A DNA stretch of 64,000 nt from SZUA-584 sp964441275 (lineage in GTDB: Bacteria > Bacillota > Clostridia > Christensenellales > SZUA-584), in assembly GCA_964441275.1 (NCBI GenBank), contig CAYTUG010000002.1, positions 62,001 to 126,000 of the forward strand. Direction: 5' to 3'. Of the stretch, positions 17,401 to 25,557 are shown piece by piece. A program made the position numbers and the translations under genes. The notes under the pieces were generated by a model. The model was not told the origin of the DNA. It did no database searches and worked only from the letters and a program-made list of their open reading frames with translations. Each line of letters begins with the position of its first letter. Position 1 is the stretch's first letter.

Positions 17401-19173
17401 CTATGTGGCATCGTCAACATAAGCGCAGGCGCTATTTGGCGGCAATAAGCCAAGCAATTCTGCAATCCGGCCGTTTTTTATAGACAAAGTATTCGGTAAA
17501 GGGAGCGCAGTTTCGCCCTTTTGTTTTCTAACATAAGCTAAAAGCAACTTGGAGAGCCCCAAAGACAAATTGTTTTTATCCTGCGCCGCTTTGGCAAGCG
17601 CGGCTTTAACCTCTGTAGCCGGCTCTACCCCTCCTAAAAGCAATAACGCTAAAGCTCGGGTATTTATTATATAACCTGACTTTGCGTTTAAGAGTAGTGC
17701 GGCGGCTTTCGCATACTGCCCGTTATGTATGTGCGTCCATGCTATCTTCTCGCTTATGTGCCATGTGTTACGTTTTCGATCCCGGCTTGCCCTTGCAACT
17801 CTTATCGCCGCCTCAAGATAATACAGCGCTTTATTCGTGTGTGTTTTTAGCTCGTCCTTGTTTTTATTAACCCTTGCAACAAAACAAAGCGCGCTGTGCG
17901 CACAACCCAACCGGTAAAGCTTTTCTATGGGCGAGCGGGTCCATTCCTTGTTTTTTTCGGACAGCTGCACAATATCAAGTTTGTCAAGCGAAATGTCCGT
18001 TTCCGCAAAAAAACACTTTTCAAGATAGTCTATCGCGCTTTTTATATTCAATACCGAAATTGACAGTATATTTTGCAACGGTTTTGCACCCGCAATGAGC
18101 CTTATATAGTATTCGTGAACCGGCAGATATGCATCGTCTATATAATAGCTTCCCAAAACAAAAAGCGCTTTTGCGTACTCCAAACGATTGTGCTGCTTAA
18201 CTTTTTCATCGGTTTGTGTTTCATAAAGCATAATAGCGGTTGCCAAATGCTCCTCCCCTACCTCTCTTATCTCGCGTAAAAGCTCGGCTTCGCGGGTCCC
18301 AAACGCACGCTGCCCGAAAAGCAGGTACGGAGCTTGTTTTTGTATGATAAGCTTTCCCTTGCGGTAATGGTTGCGTATGCTTTCGGGATATATTTCAAGC
18401 GCGCGCGAAAGCCACTCGTGCGCTTTGTCTATTTGCTCCAATAGCACTTGATCCCGCCTTTCGCCCGGGCGCATAAGCTCGTGTACATTTGAATAATACC
18501 TGTATGCAAGCGCAGTGGCGTGACGCGAGTTTTCGGGTTCAAGGGATGCGCTTCGTTTAAAAAATGCCTCGCAATAGTTACGGTAACGCCCCGCTTGGAA
18601 TAACCGCTCTTTTTCCTGCGCCTTTATATTAAGCGTTACGGCAAGTTTGCTGCAAGCAAGCCCAAGCATATAAAGAATATCTGCGCTTTCCCAAATGATT
18701 GCGTTTTTTCGCAATTCTTTTAAGGGCGCAAACATCATGCATATTCCTTTGTAATCGCCCTTTTCAAGCAGCTGCCGCGCTTTGTCCGCAAGCATTTGCC
18801 TTTGCGATATAGTGTCGAACTCTGGTGTTGCTAAAAAATAAACCAAAGGCGCAAAACCTTCTTTGTTCAGATGCCCTCTTTTTCGCGCTATACGATAAAC
18901 CTCTTTGCAGACATCGCCGCTTTTTATGTCAACAGAATGGCTCTTATCGATTGAAACTGCAATAGTATCGCCAAACGTATTAATCTTTTTTATAGAAACA
19001 AAAAGCGCGGATTTGTGAGCGTTTGTATTGCCTGCGTAATACGCCACAACATTGCCTGCGCGTTCGAGCCTGCGCCGCCAATCGCCAAAAACAGATTTTA
19101 TGTCCGCCTGTGCTTTGCTGCCAATATAATAGTTTGTCTTTATTTCCTTAAAAAGAGCTATTAAAGCAAACAT
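17401..19173 (-). CDS. Unassigned helical-repeat (TPR-like) protein
   Basis: The product of about 590 residues has no signal peptide. The first 120 residues look like a separate mixed alpha/beta part (ALFVSIKKINTFGDTIAVSI). The rest is helical with TPR-like spacing: AHEWLSRALEIYPESIRNHYRKGKL, ALYYLEAAIRVARA and AKAAALLLNAKSGY, where Ala/Gly/Tyr fall at the usual positions. Such repeats bind partner proteins. The ATG at 19173 has AAGGA about 10 nt upstream. No neighbour gives a role: it is flanked by the small gene at 17104 and a divergent glycosyltransferase. Confidence 0.7.
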   Translation of the reverse strand: MFALIALFKEIKTNYYIGSKAQADIKSVFGDWRRRLERAGNVVAYYAGNTNAHKSALFVSIKKINTFGDTIAVSIDKSHSVDIKSGDVCKEVYRIARKRGHLNKEGFAPLVYFLATPEFDTISQRQMLADKARQLLEKGDYKGICMMFAPLKELRKNAIIWESADILYMLGLACSKLAVTLNIKAQEKERLFQAGRYRNYCEAFFKRSASLEPENSRHATALAYRYYSNVHELMRPGERRDQVLLEQIDKAHEWLSRALEIYPESIRNHYRKGKLIIQKQAPYLLFGQRAFGTREAELLREIREVGEEHLATAIMLYETQTDEKVKQHNRLEYAKALFVLGSYYIDDAYLPVHEYYIRLIAGAKPLQNILSISVLNIKSAIDYLEKCFFAETDISLDKLDIVQLSEKNKEWTRSPIEKLYRLGCAHSALCFVARVNKNKDELKTHTNKALYYLEAAIRVARASRDRKRNTWHISEKIAWTHIHNGQYAKAAALLLNAKSGYIINTRALALLLLGGVEPATEVKAALAKAAQDKNNLSLGLSKLLLAYVRKQKGETALPLPNTLSIKNGRIAELLGLLPPNSACAYVDDAT

Positions 19174-19293
19174 ATGCGCCAATTCCTTATCTCATGTTCA
19201 TATAAACATATCTTACCAGTAATGTTATTGTGATTCAAGCGTGCACGACCGATTCTTTAACCAAATAACAGCGTTTTAATCCCGTTCATATCT

Positions 19294-19322
19294 TTGAATT
19301 ACCGCACATTTTAGTATATAAT
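19294..19322 (+). promoter_or_regulatory. Sigma-A-type promoter of the glycosyltransferase operon
   Basis: TTGAAT (19294-19299), a 17-nt spacer, and TATAAT (19317-19322). Transcription would begin near 19329, just before the AAAAGGAGG site. Confidence 0.75.
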
Positions 19323-19343
19323 CTTTAAAAAAGGAGGTTTTTT

Positions 19344-20267
19344 ATGAGATACTCCGTTGTAGTTCCGGTTTTTAACGAATACGAAGTTTTGCCTTTATTC
19401 TATGACCGAATAAAAAAAGTGATGGATATGTTAGGCGATTATGAAATTATTTTCGTGGACGATGGTTCGCAAGACAATTCTCTCGAATTATTGCGCACAT
19501 TCGCAGCTAAAGATAAATCGGTCCGCGTTGCAAGCTTCTCAAGAAATTTTGGACATCAGGCTGCGGTTTCCGCCGGGATGGATATTTCTAAAGCGGACGC
19601 AGTAATTATTATTGATTGCGATTTGCAAGACCCGCCCGAGGTTATACCAAAAATGGTTGAAAAGTGGGAGAATGGCGCGGACATTGTTTACGGGCAACGT
19701 ACAAAACGCAAAGGAGAATCGTTCCTAAAAAAAATTACGGCTTTGCTGTTTTATAAAACGATCAGGTTGCTTGGCGGCCAATACATCCCCGCAAACACTG
19801 GCGATTTTCGGCTGATCGACCGTAAGGTTTGCAACGTGCTTTGTTCAATGCCGGAGCGCAACAGGTTTTTGCGCGGAATGGCGGCATGGGCCGGGTTTAA
19901 GGCTGAACCGGTTGATTTTATCAGAGACGAGCGCGCGGCAGGAAAAACGGGTTACTCAATTAAAAAAATGCTAAAACTTGCGGGTGACGGCATAACCTCT
20001 TTTTCTAATAAACCCCTGAAAACTCCGTTAATATTTGGCATTACGCTTGCAGTGTTTGCTTTTTGCTATTTGGTATGCGCAATCATATTTTATTGCGTTG
20101 GCGCTTGGACGGTTTTGCACATACTCTTTTCCGCCGTGTTTATACTTTTGTCTGCGCTTTTTATTACATTGGGCATTTTAGGCCTTTACTTGGGCAGAAT
20201 ATACGAAGAGACAAAAGGGCGTCCATTGTATATAATAGATGATAAAATTAATCTGGAGGAAAAATGA
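19344..20267 (+). CDS. Family 2 glycosyltransferase with two C-terminal membrane helices (GtrB/DPM1-like)
   Basis: The 307-residue product has a GT-A fold start (SVVVPVFNEYEVLPLFYDRI), the DXD-like region IIIDCDLQDPPEV, and FVDDGSQDNS. Two hydrophobic segments follow at about 228-255 and 265-290. This is the layout of polyprenyl-phosphate sugar transferases of the GtrB/ArnC/DPM1 group, which load a sugar onto undecaprenyl phosphate at the membrane. The donor and final product cannot be read from sequence. AGGAGG precedes the ATG. Its stop overlaps the next gene by 4 bp. Confidence 0.88.
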   Translation: MRYSVVVPVFNEYEVLPLFYDRIKKVMDMLGDYEIIFVDDGSQDNSLELLRTFAAKDKSVRVASFSRNFGHQAAVSAGMDISKADAVIIIDCDLQDPPEVIPKMVEKWENGADIVYGQRTKRKGESFLKKITALLFYKTIRLLGGQYIPANTGDFRLIDRKVCNVLCSMPERNRFLRGMAAWAGFKAEPVDFIRDERAAGKTGYSIKKMLKLAGDGITSFSNKPLKTPLIFGITLAVFAFCYLVCAIIFYCVGAWTVLHILFSAVFILLSALFITLGILGLYLGRIYEETKGRPLYIIDDKINLEEK

Positions 20268-21376
20268 TAGATTCAAGACTAAAAAAATTATGCAACACCT
20301 TAGTAAACTATTCCATGGCAGTTAAAGAAGGCGAACGGGTGCTTATTGAAAATTTTGATTGTCCCGAAGAAGTTACGGAACAGCTTATAGCCGAGGTGTA
20401 CGCTTCAAAAGGCGTGCCTTTCTGCATAACCCGCAGCGCCCGCGTACAGCGTGCTCTGTTGAAAAACGCCACCAAGCGGCAAATTGAAGATATGGCGCGT
20501 TTTGATGCCGCTATGATGCAGGAAATGCAGGCATACGTTGCGTTTCGCGGTTCGCTGAACACTTTTGAAAACTCCGATATATGCGATCGCAATCTGTCAC
20601 TTTATCGTTCCATATATTCCAAACGCGTGCATACTGAGCTGCGCGTACAAAAAACAAAATGGGTGGTGCTAAGATATCCTAACGGCTCTATGGCGCAGCT
20701 TGCCGGGATGAGCACTCAGCAATTTGAAGATTTTTATTTCGATGTGTGCAATCTCGATTATTCCAAGATGGACAAGGCTATGGACTCTCTGCAACGCCGG
20801 TTGGCAATTGCGGATAAAGTGCGCATAACAGCGCCCGGCACGGATATTGTTTTTTCCATAAAGGGCATAAGCTCTAAAAAGTGTTCCGGTCATATGAACG
20901 TACCCGATGGCGAAATATATACCGCGCCTGTACGCGGCAGCGTAAACGGACGCATAACCTACAATACCCCGTCCTTTTACCAGGGCTTCAAGTTTGAGAA
21001 TATAAGTTTTGAATTCAAAGACGGAAAAATAACAGATGCGAAGGCCAACGATACACAAAAGATAAATAAAATTCTTGATACCGACGAAGGCGCGCGCTAT
21101 ATTGGCGAGTTTTCTTTTGGCGTTAACCCGTATATAAAACACCCTATGTGCGATACGCTTTTTGATGAAAAGATTTGCGGCTCAATACATTTTACCCCCG
21201 GCTCTTGCTATGAAGACGCGTACAACGGAAACGACAGCGCGGTACATTGGGACCTTGTGTTGATTCAGCGGCCCGAATACGGCGGCGGCGAAATATTTTT
21301 GGATGACGAGCTTATCCGCAAAGACGGACGTTTTTTAGGCGGGCTTGAAGCGTTAAACGAGGAAAACCTGATTTAA
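20264..21376 (+). CDS. M29 family aminopeptidase
   Basis: The 370-residue product fits the M29 (AmpS/aminopeptidase T) family, metal-dependent enzymes that remove N-terminal residues from peptides. Visible family features include MNVPDGEIYTAPV, GSVNGRITYNTPSFYQG, GARYIGEFSFGVNP, and the C-terminal NGNDSAVHWDLVL with metal-binding Glu/His residues. GGAGG lies 6 nt before the ATG. Coupling to a membrane glycosyltransferase gives no obvious shared pathway. Confidence 0.9.
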   Translation: MIDSRLKKLCNTLVNYSMAVKEGERVLIENFDCPEEVTEQLIAEVYASKGVPFCITRSARVQRALLKNATKRQIEDMARFDAAMMQEMQAYVAFRGSLNTFENSDICDRNLSLYRSIYSKRVHTELRVQKTKWVVLRYPNGSMAQLAGMSTQQFEDFYFDVCNLDYSKMDKAMDSLQRRLAIADKVRITAPGTDIVFSIKGISSKKCSGHMNVPDGEIYTAPVRGSVNGRITYNTPSFYQGFKFENISFEFKDGKITDAKANDTQKINKILDTDEGARYIGEFSFGVNPYIKHPMCDTLFDEKICGSIHFTPGSCYEDAYNGNDSAVHWDLVLIQRPEYGGGEIFLDDELIRKDGRFLGGLEALNEENLI

Positions 21377-21380
21377 TCTT

Positions 21381-22175
21381 TCAGTTCGTGCCGGCAATAA
21401 CCGTATTTGAAAGCACATTTTGGTCGCATTCGTTTATAGTCGGGATGTCTTTCGCTATTATGTACAGCATTATTGTGCATCCATATTCGCCGAAATACTT
21501 GGCGTAAACCCGCCCCGCCATGGTTGTTTTGACAAAATCGCATTCGACGTTTAGCGGCCGGCCGTACTGCAAATAAGCAAGCTTATCCTCTTTGAAATTA
21601 TGCGCTACTCCGTTGGCAAGAATTTGGGCATCTATTTGCACCCATCCGCCGCTGCCCGCATATGAAATATCATTCTTTATGCTGTGCCCCTTAACCTCAA
21701 ACGCAGGGTTTTGACAACCAAAATTGCGCAAAACCAATTGAGAGTAATCATAATCGACCGCAATAACAACCTCGGAAATGTTTATTTTAGAATCACAGGC
21801 AAACCCGAATTTCCCTTCGGGCATTTTTATCGCATACGCGCCGTAAAATGCCGAGTATAAGTCGCTTTTGATGTCATACAATGAAGAAGTGCGCGTTGCC
21901 GCATCAAAATCACCAAAGTTGTACAGTACAGACATCTCCGCCCTAATTCCCGCCCAATCTGAAAAGCCGTCTGCGTTAAATACAAGCACGTTCGGATACC
22001 AACCTTTAGCCGTTTTCATTTTAATTGCAAACCCGTTTTGCTGCATTACGCTTAATTTGTTTTGTGCGCCCGAATAAACGCTCATTGCCACGTAGCTTTG
22101 CAAAGCGGGAAAAAACCACACTACCGGAACAGCTGTTGCAATAATTATTATTACCGCAATCAATAGTCTTTTCAT
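21381..22175 (-). CDS. Unassigned membrane-anchored protein
   Basis: The 264-residue product begins with a basic tip and a strong hydrophobic helix (MKRLLIAVIIIIATAVPVVW) with no lipobox, then continues as a beta-rich extracytoplasmic domain. It resembles DUF2125-like or AsmA-like beta proteins only in general composition, and I assign no family. No ribosome site is seen before the ATG. Instead TATATT lies 6 nt upstream with a matching -35, so the message may be leaderless. It converges with the M29 gene, the two stops being 4 bp apart. Confidence 0.65.
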   Translation of the reverse strand: MKRLLIAVIIIIATAVPVVWFFPALQSYVAMSVYSGAQNKLSVMQQNGFAIKMKTAKGWYPNVLVFNADGFSDWAGIRAEMSVLYNFGDFDAATRTSSLYDIKSDLYSAFYGAYAIKMPEGKFGFACDSKINISEVVIAVDYDYSQLVLRNFGCQNPAFEVKGHSIKNDISYAGSGGWVQIDAQILANGVAHNFKEDKLAYLQYGRPLNVECDFVKTTMAGRVYAKYFGEYGCTIMLYIIAKDIPTINECDQNVLSNTVIAGTN

Positions 22176-22181
22176 GCCAAT

Positions 22182-22210
22182 AATATAGCATAAAAAAGCA
22201 TTTCACCCAA
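22182..22210 (-). promoter_or_regulatory. Promoter adjoining the start codon at 22175
   Basis: On the minus strand TTGGGT (22205-22210), a 17-nt spacer and TATATT (22182-22187), followed by ATTGGC and then ATG. The predicted first transcribed base is the A of the start codon. Confidence 0.5.
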
Positions 22211-22251
22211 TGCGCTGAATCAAAAAAAGAGTTTTACGGCAAAAACCATAT

Positions 22252-22278
22252 AAAAAAAACGGCTGCAAAAGCCGTTTT
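22252..22278 (-). terminator. Terminator of the rpsF-ssb-rpsR operon
   Basis: On the minus strand AAAACGGCT-TTTGC-AGCCGTTTT is followed by a run of T. It lies 15 bp beyond the rpsR stop. Confidence 0.88.
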
Positions 22279-22292
22279 GATTTGCGCATTTG

Positions 22293-22541
22293 CTAATCCT
22301 GAGAATACGGTAAAAGCGCCATAACGCGCGCATGCTTTATAGCCATGGCAAGCTGCCTTTGATGCTTTGCGCACACGCCCGATGTGCGCCGCGGCTGTAT
22401 TTTACCTCTCTCGGTCAAAAAGCGTTTTAGTTTTGTTATATCTTTATAATCGATACTTTTTGATTTATCTGCACAAAACGCACAAATTTTGCGCCTTGGT
22501 CTCATGCGGCGAGGTCTTTTTTGCATATTGTCTTCGCTCAT
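22293..22541 (-). CDS. rpsR: 30S ribosomal protein S18
   Basis: S18 binds the 30S platform together with S6. The product of about 82 residues shows the family core: KICAFC, DYKDITKLKRFLTERGKI, RRTSGVCAKHQRQL, and KHARVMALLPYS. GGAGG stands 7 nt before the ATG at 22541 and 4 nt before an adjacent ATG at 22544, so the first residue is uncertain by one. Three cysteines near the N-terminus and in GVCAKH suggest a zinc-binding (C+) form. It is the last gene of rpsF-ssb-rpsR. Confidence 0.96.
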   Translation of the reverse strand: MSEDNMQKRPRRMRPRRKICAFCADKSKSIDYKDITKLKRFLTERGKIQPRRTSGVCAKHQRQLAMAIKHARVMALLPYSQD

Positions 22542-22565
22542 CATTTGTCCTCCATAACTTTATTG

Positions 22566-22982
22566 CTAAAATGGCAGTTGTTCGTCGTCCAAAGGCTCAA
22601 AATCATCCGGTTCATCCCCAAAAAGCCCTGCTTCATCGGGCGGCGGCACATCTTTCGTTACCGGGCCACCGTCACCTTTCGGAGTAAGAAATTCGACATC
22701 ATCGGCTACGATTTCGGTAACATAGCGCCTTTCACCGTTGGCTGTTTCGTAGTTTCTTACTTGGATTCTGCCCGATACGCCTACTTTGCGCCCTTTGGAT
22801 AAAAACTTTGCGCAGTTTTCAGCTAAGCCTTCCCAGGTTACCACCGGTATAAAATCCGTATCCTTATTGTCTCCGAAACCTCTTCTTACCGCTACCGTAA
22901 AATTGCAAACTGTTTTGCCCGAGGCGGTCGTCCGTTGTTCCGGATCTCTTGTCAAATTACCGATAATTATGGCTCTGTTCAT
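22566..22982 (-). CDS. ssb: Single-stranded DNA-binding protein
   Basis: SSB coats single-stranded DNA in replication and repair. The 138-residue product has an OB fold beginning MNRAIIIGNLTRDPEQRTT, then VCNFTVAVRRGF and GLAENCAKFLSKGRKVGVSG. A short acidic linker leads to the C-terminal tip FEPLDDEQLPF, the partner-binding tail. AAGGAAGG precedes the ATG. Its place between rpsF and rpsR is the conserved Firmicute arrangement. Confidence 0.97.
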   Translation of the reverse strand: MNRAIIIGNLTRDPEQRTTASGKTVCNFTVAVRRGFGDNKDTDFIPVVTWEGLAENCAKFLSKGRKVGVSGRIQVRNYETANGERRYVTEIVADDVEFLTPKGDGGPVTKDVPPPDEAGLFGDEPDDFEPLDDEQLPF

Positions 22983-22997
22983 TTTGTATACCTTCCT

Positions 22998-23279
22998 TTA
23001 CAATCTTATTATATTGTAACGTAGTACACTATCGTTGATGTTATAATTGCGTTCGAGTTCTAACGGAAACTGTGGCGCAGCTTCAAATGTCATCAGCACA
23101 TAATAGCCTTCTTTGATATAGTCGATTTCGTACGCTAATTTTTTTAAACCCCATTCATCGACTTTTTCAATTTTTCCGTCATTTTCCGTTACAAGCGCAG
23201 AAAATTTTTCCACGAGAGTTTTTCTTGACTCTTCATCAATATCCGGCTTTAAAATGTACATGCTTTCGTACTTGTTCAT
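22998..23279 (-). CDS. rpsF: 30S ribosomal protein S6
   Basis: The 93-residue product has the S6 start MNKYESMYILKPDIDEE, the central WGLKKLAYEIDYIKEGYY and the C-terminal YNINDSVLRYNIIR. GGGAGG precedes the ATG. It is first in the rpsF-ssb-rpsR operon. The roughly 87-nt leader after the promoter is long enough to hold an S6:S18 autoregulatory site, but I could not draw that structure with confidence. Confidence 0.97.
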   Translation of the reverse strand: MNKYESMYILKPDIDEESRKTLVEKFSALVTENDGKIEKVDEWGLKKLAYEIDYIKEGYYVLMTFEAAPQFPLELERNYNINDSVLRYNIIRL

Positions 23280-23372
23280 GATTCTACCTCCCTTATGGAC
23301 TCTCCGCCGTTTAAATGGCAGATGTGACCTTGCATCAAAGCGTGCAAAGCAAGAAAGACGCTATACCAAGTG

Positions 23373-23401
23373 ATTATAACATCGTTGATACCTTCTTACA
23401 A
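23373..23401 (-). promoter_or_regulatory. Promoter of rpsF-ssb-rpsR
   Basis: On the minus strand TTGTAA (23396-23401), a 17-nt spacer and TATAAT (23373-23378). Transcription should start near 23366. Confidence 0.85.
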
Positions 23402-23504
23402 CAAAATAATTAATTATGCTTATAAGTTCTTTAGGCGTAAAACCCCGGTTAGACTTTGTTTTCAAGGGCTGCTGAAGATTTTCTTTAGAAAATACTACCC
23501 CATG

Positions 23505-23528
23505 TAAGTTTGTCAAACATATTGGTCA
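23505..23528 (+). repeat. Left terminal inverted repeat
   Basis: The core GTTTGTCAAACATA, extended by TAA before and TTGGTCA after, matches the reverse complement of 25542-25565 at 21 of 24 positions. The mismatches are at positions 3, 18 and 22. Confidence 0.6.
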
Positions 23529-23535
23529 GTGTGGT

Positions 23536-23579
23536 GTATAAGATACCCTGTTGGTGATCGCCAACAGGGTATCTTATAC
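23536..23579. repeat. Perfect 19-bp inverted repeat (hairpin)
   Basis: GTATAAGATACCCTGTTGG (23536-23554) and its exact reverse complement (23561-23579) flank a 6-nt loop TGATCG. There is no T-run on either side, so it is not a canonical terminator. It could block read-through transcription into the element from outside, a known trait of some insertion sequence ends. Confidence 0.85.
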
Positions 23580-23605
23580 TTATGCGAAAGAAAAGAATAA
23601 TAAAT

Positions 23606-23890
23606 TTATCTTACTAATAAAATAAGGATGGGAACCAAGCATATGAGCTTAACCGCCACAACAGAATAACCAATGTGTGCCACGGTAATAGCGTCTCTTC
23701 CCCGGGCGAATCGGAAGACGACTAAAAAGCATTCCGGCCCTAAATAATAACCATCCCCGAAAGGGAGACAAATATGCGGCGCACGAGTTAGGACAATATC
23801 CCCATAAGCTTCCAATAGGCTTGCCGCTAAACCCCTGGTAACGCTTGCCATTCTAAAAATATGAAAAATTCCCGGCACTGCCCACAACAC
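23606..23890 (-). CDS. Small hypothetical protein downstream of the WG-repeat lipoprotein
   Basis: The 94-residue frame starts at GTG 5 bp after the lipoprotein stop, with no strong ribosome site. The product has a mixed N-terminal half (ASLLEAYGDIVLTRAPHICL, GDGYYLGPECF) and a hydrophobic C-terminal end (VVAVKLICLVPILILLV) that could sit in a membrane. I recognise no family. It lies inside the inverted-repeat-bounded segment and may be a degraded gene. Confidence 0.35.
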   Translation of the reverse strand: MLWAVPGIFHIFRMASVTRGLAASLLEAYGDIVLTRAPHICLPFGDGYYLGPECFLVVFRFARGRDAITVAHIGYSVVAVKLICLVPILILLVR

Positions 23891-23895
23891 TGGAA

Positions 23896-25095
23896 TTATC
23901 TTTTAGGTGTATACTCAGCTGTCTCTGCACCCCTCCTAACATAAAAAACGCCGTTAGAATAATTTATGGAGCTATTAACACAATCCAACTCAATATTTTC
24001 TCCATCAATTAGGCCATAAAGCCCTGTACCCAAATCTGAAACAATAATACAATTCGTCCCATCAATCATTTCGACTGATCCATATTCATAAAGGTTAAAA
24101 TTCTTTAAATTTACTATGCCATAGCCGCGGCTGTTACGACCAGACGCATACCCGTAAATGCTTGCGTAATAATCATTGGCGTCCGTATAGGAAAAACTTG
24201 GGTATCCCAAAGTATACTCCGGCAAAGTGCAAACATTTGTACCATCAAGTCTTACGACAACATATTCCTCATGTCCAAAGCCATCAATACGGTAAATGGC
24301 GATAGCATATCCATTCTCATTAAAAGGTTGGGCTCTGACATACATTTCGTCAGAAAGCAGGCTGTCATGACTGTCGATATAACCCATATAATGGCTGGGC
24401 GTATATCCATACCTGTTAGGCCTTGACGGGTCTTCAAAATAGATAACTGAAACATTGTTTATCGGGACAGTTATAACGGAGGATGTGATATCACCATCGC
24501 TGATTTCCAACATTGTTCCATCTAAATTAAAAACATTACACCACTGTGCTTCAGCTTTCCCACCATCTGCTACTTGTAATTTATTTGTTATTAGCGCATA
24601 TATTTGATCGCCAACAAATATAAAATCTTCGTATTGTACATTAACTATCATTTTTCCGGAATAATCAAACAAGCCATAATGAGGGTTTCCGTATACCTCT
24701 TTCATTGTTGCGGTAATATTCCGTTCCACAACTCCGCTTCTATCTTCGACAATCAAAAATGGTTTTTGTGAATGAAAGTCGACAGAGTCATATGCTATAT
24801 CAATTACAGTGTCCCCTTTAACATCTATCGCGCCGAATCTTCCCCCTATACTAACAATAGCCACTCCATTATGGAATTCACCAGCAGAATCATAATAATG
24901 CCCTATGACTGTCTTGCCGCTATTATCTACGTACCCATAATAACCATCTTTCTTAGAAACCTTCAAAGTATCAACATCATTTGATGATTGAGAAAGCTGT
25001 GTTTTTTTGGGTACAAATGAAAAATTACTTGCAGAACATCCAAATAGAGATATTGCAACTAATACTATCATTAGCAAGATAACTGTCTTTTTCAT
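23896..25095 (-). CDS. WG-repeat lipoprotein
   Basis: The 399-residue product begins with a lipoprotein signal peptide ending in the lipobox ISLFGCSA, so it should be anchored to the outer face of the membrane. Several WG (KWG)-type repeats follow: GYYGYVDNSGKTVI, GRFGAIDVKGDTVIDIAYDS, HYGLFDYSGKMIVNVQYED, and a final TGLYGLIDGENIEL. The pattern is (F/Y)G-hydrophobic-(I/V)D-x-x-G-x-x-(V/I)I with aromatic gaps. The molecular role of WG repeats is mostly unknown. AGGAGACAAAT precedes the ATG. Its neighbours suggest acquisition by insertion. Confidence 0.82.
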   Translation of the reverse strand: MKKTVILLMIVLVAISLFGCSASNFSFVPKKTQLSQSSNDVDTLKVSKKDGYYGYVDNSGKTVIGHYYDSAGEFHNGVAIVSIGGRFGAIDVKGDTVIDIAYDSVDFHSQKPFLIVEDRSGVVERNITATMKEVYGNPHYGLFDYSGKMIVNVQYEDFIFVGDQIYALITNKLQVADGGKAEAQWCNVFNLDGTMLEISDGDITSSVITVPINNVSVIYFEDPSRPNRYGYTPSHYMGYIDSHDSLLSDEMYVRAQPFNENGYAIAIYRIDGFGHEEYVVVRLDGTNVCTLPEYTLGYPSFSYTDANDYYASIYGYASGRNSRGYGIVNLKNFNLYEYGSVEMIDGTNCIIVSDLGTGLYGLIDGENIELDCVNSSINYSNGVFYVRRGAETAEYTPKR

Positions 25096-25398
25096 ATTTG
25101 TCTCCTCTCGTAGTAGATCGTATAGTATAATAGTTCAGCACCTTTGTAAAGATAAATCCGCAAATTCCATTAGTTTATCTAAATTGTAAGTTTAATTGCT
25201 CACCATATGATGCCAGCCACGTTTCTGCTGCAAATATCTCATTCGCCGCCCTATACCTAAACATGTGTCTTTGATAGTTGTTCGTCCAATGTTCGGTCCT
25301 TCTTGTATCTGCTTTTGCTTAGATGAGCTATGTTTGTTGACCGCCTCATTGCTTCCTCGCTCCCATGCGTTATAAATTATGTACGTAGTAGCAGATAG
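25096..25398. other. Gene-poor stretch inside the inverted-repeat-bounded segment
   Basis: About 300 bp upstream of the lipoprotein gene. It should contain the lipoprotein promoter, but I see no clear -35/-10 pair. An 87-codon minus-strand frame here (25192-25455) is not convincing, because it overlaps the transposase remnant and lacks a good start. Confidence 0.4.
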
Positions 25399-25557
25399 TC
25401 CGTTTTTCCACGGCTTAATACAACCTTCTATTCTTTCTCTGACTTTAAGCAGCAACTTAAAGCTTACCGATACCGCTCAAACAACATACCCATACGCCCG
25501 CTCGGTCGGCTTAGGTCAACCGAATATCTTAAACAGTATAATGCCCAGTATGTTTGA
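25399..25557 (+). pseudogene. C-terminal remnant of a DDE-type transposase/integrase
   Basis: After an in-frame TAG the plus strand stays open for 52 codons. It ends with DFKQQLKAYRYRSNNIP, then IRPLGRLRSTEYLKQYN and a TGA at 25555-25557. A basic helix, then N-N-x-P-x-R-P-L-G, then an S-x-x-E-Y/F-L helix is the normal end of IS3/IS481-type transposases. No DDE catalytic part is present upstream, so the gene is broken. The stop codon lies inside the right inverted repeat, as expected for an insertion sequence end. Confidence 0.65.

Larger units (their letters stand above)
23280..23605. other. Intergenic region upstream of rpsF
   Basis: About 325 bp without a supported gene. It holds the rpsF leader and promoter, the left inverted-repeat end at 23505-23528 and a perfect 19-bp hairpin at 23536-23579. 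A short frame follows the hairpin (MRKKRIINLSY then stop, from about 23582), which could be the remnant of a transposase start. Confidence 0.6.

Noticed and set aside
23280..23372. S6:S18 autoregulatory leader structure before rpsF
   Set aside because: The leader is long enough, but I could not fold it into the known structure by eye, so it is not listed as a feature.
25192..25455. An 87-codon minus-strand frame near the transposase remnant
   Set aside because: Overlaps the remnant on the other strand, has no good start, and its composition does not look like a known protein.
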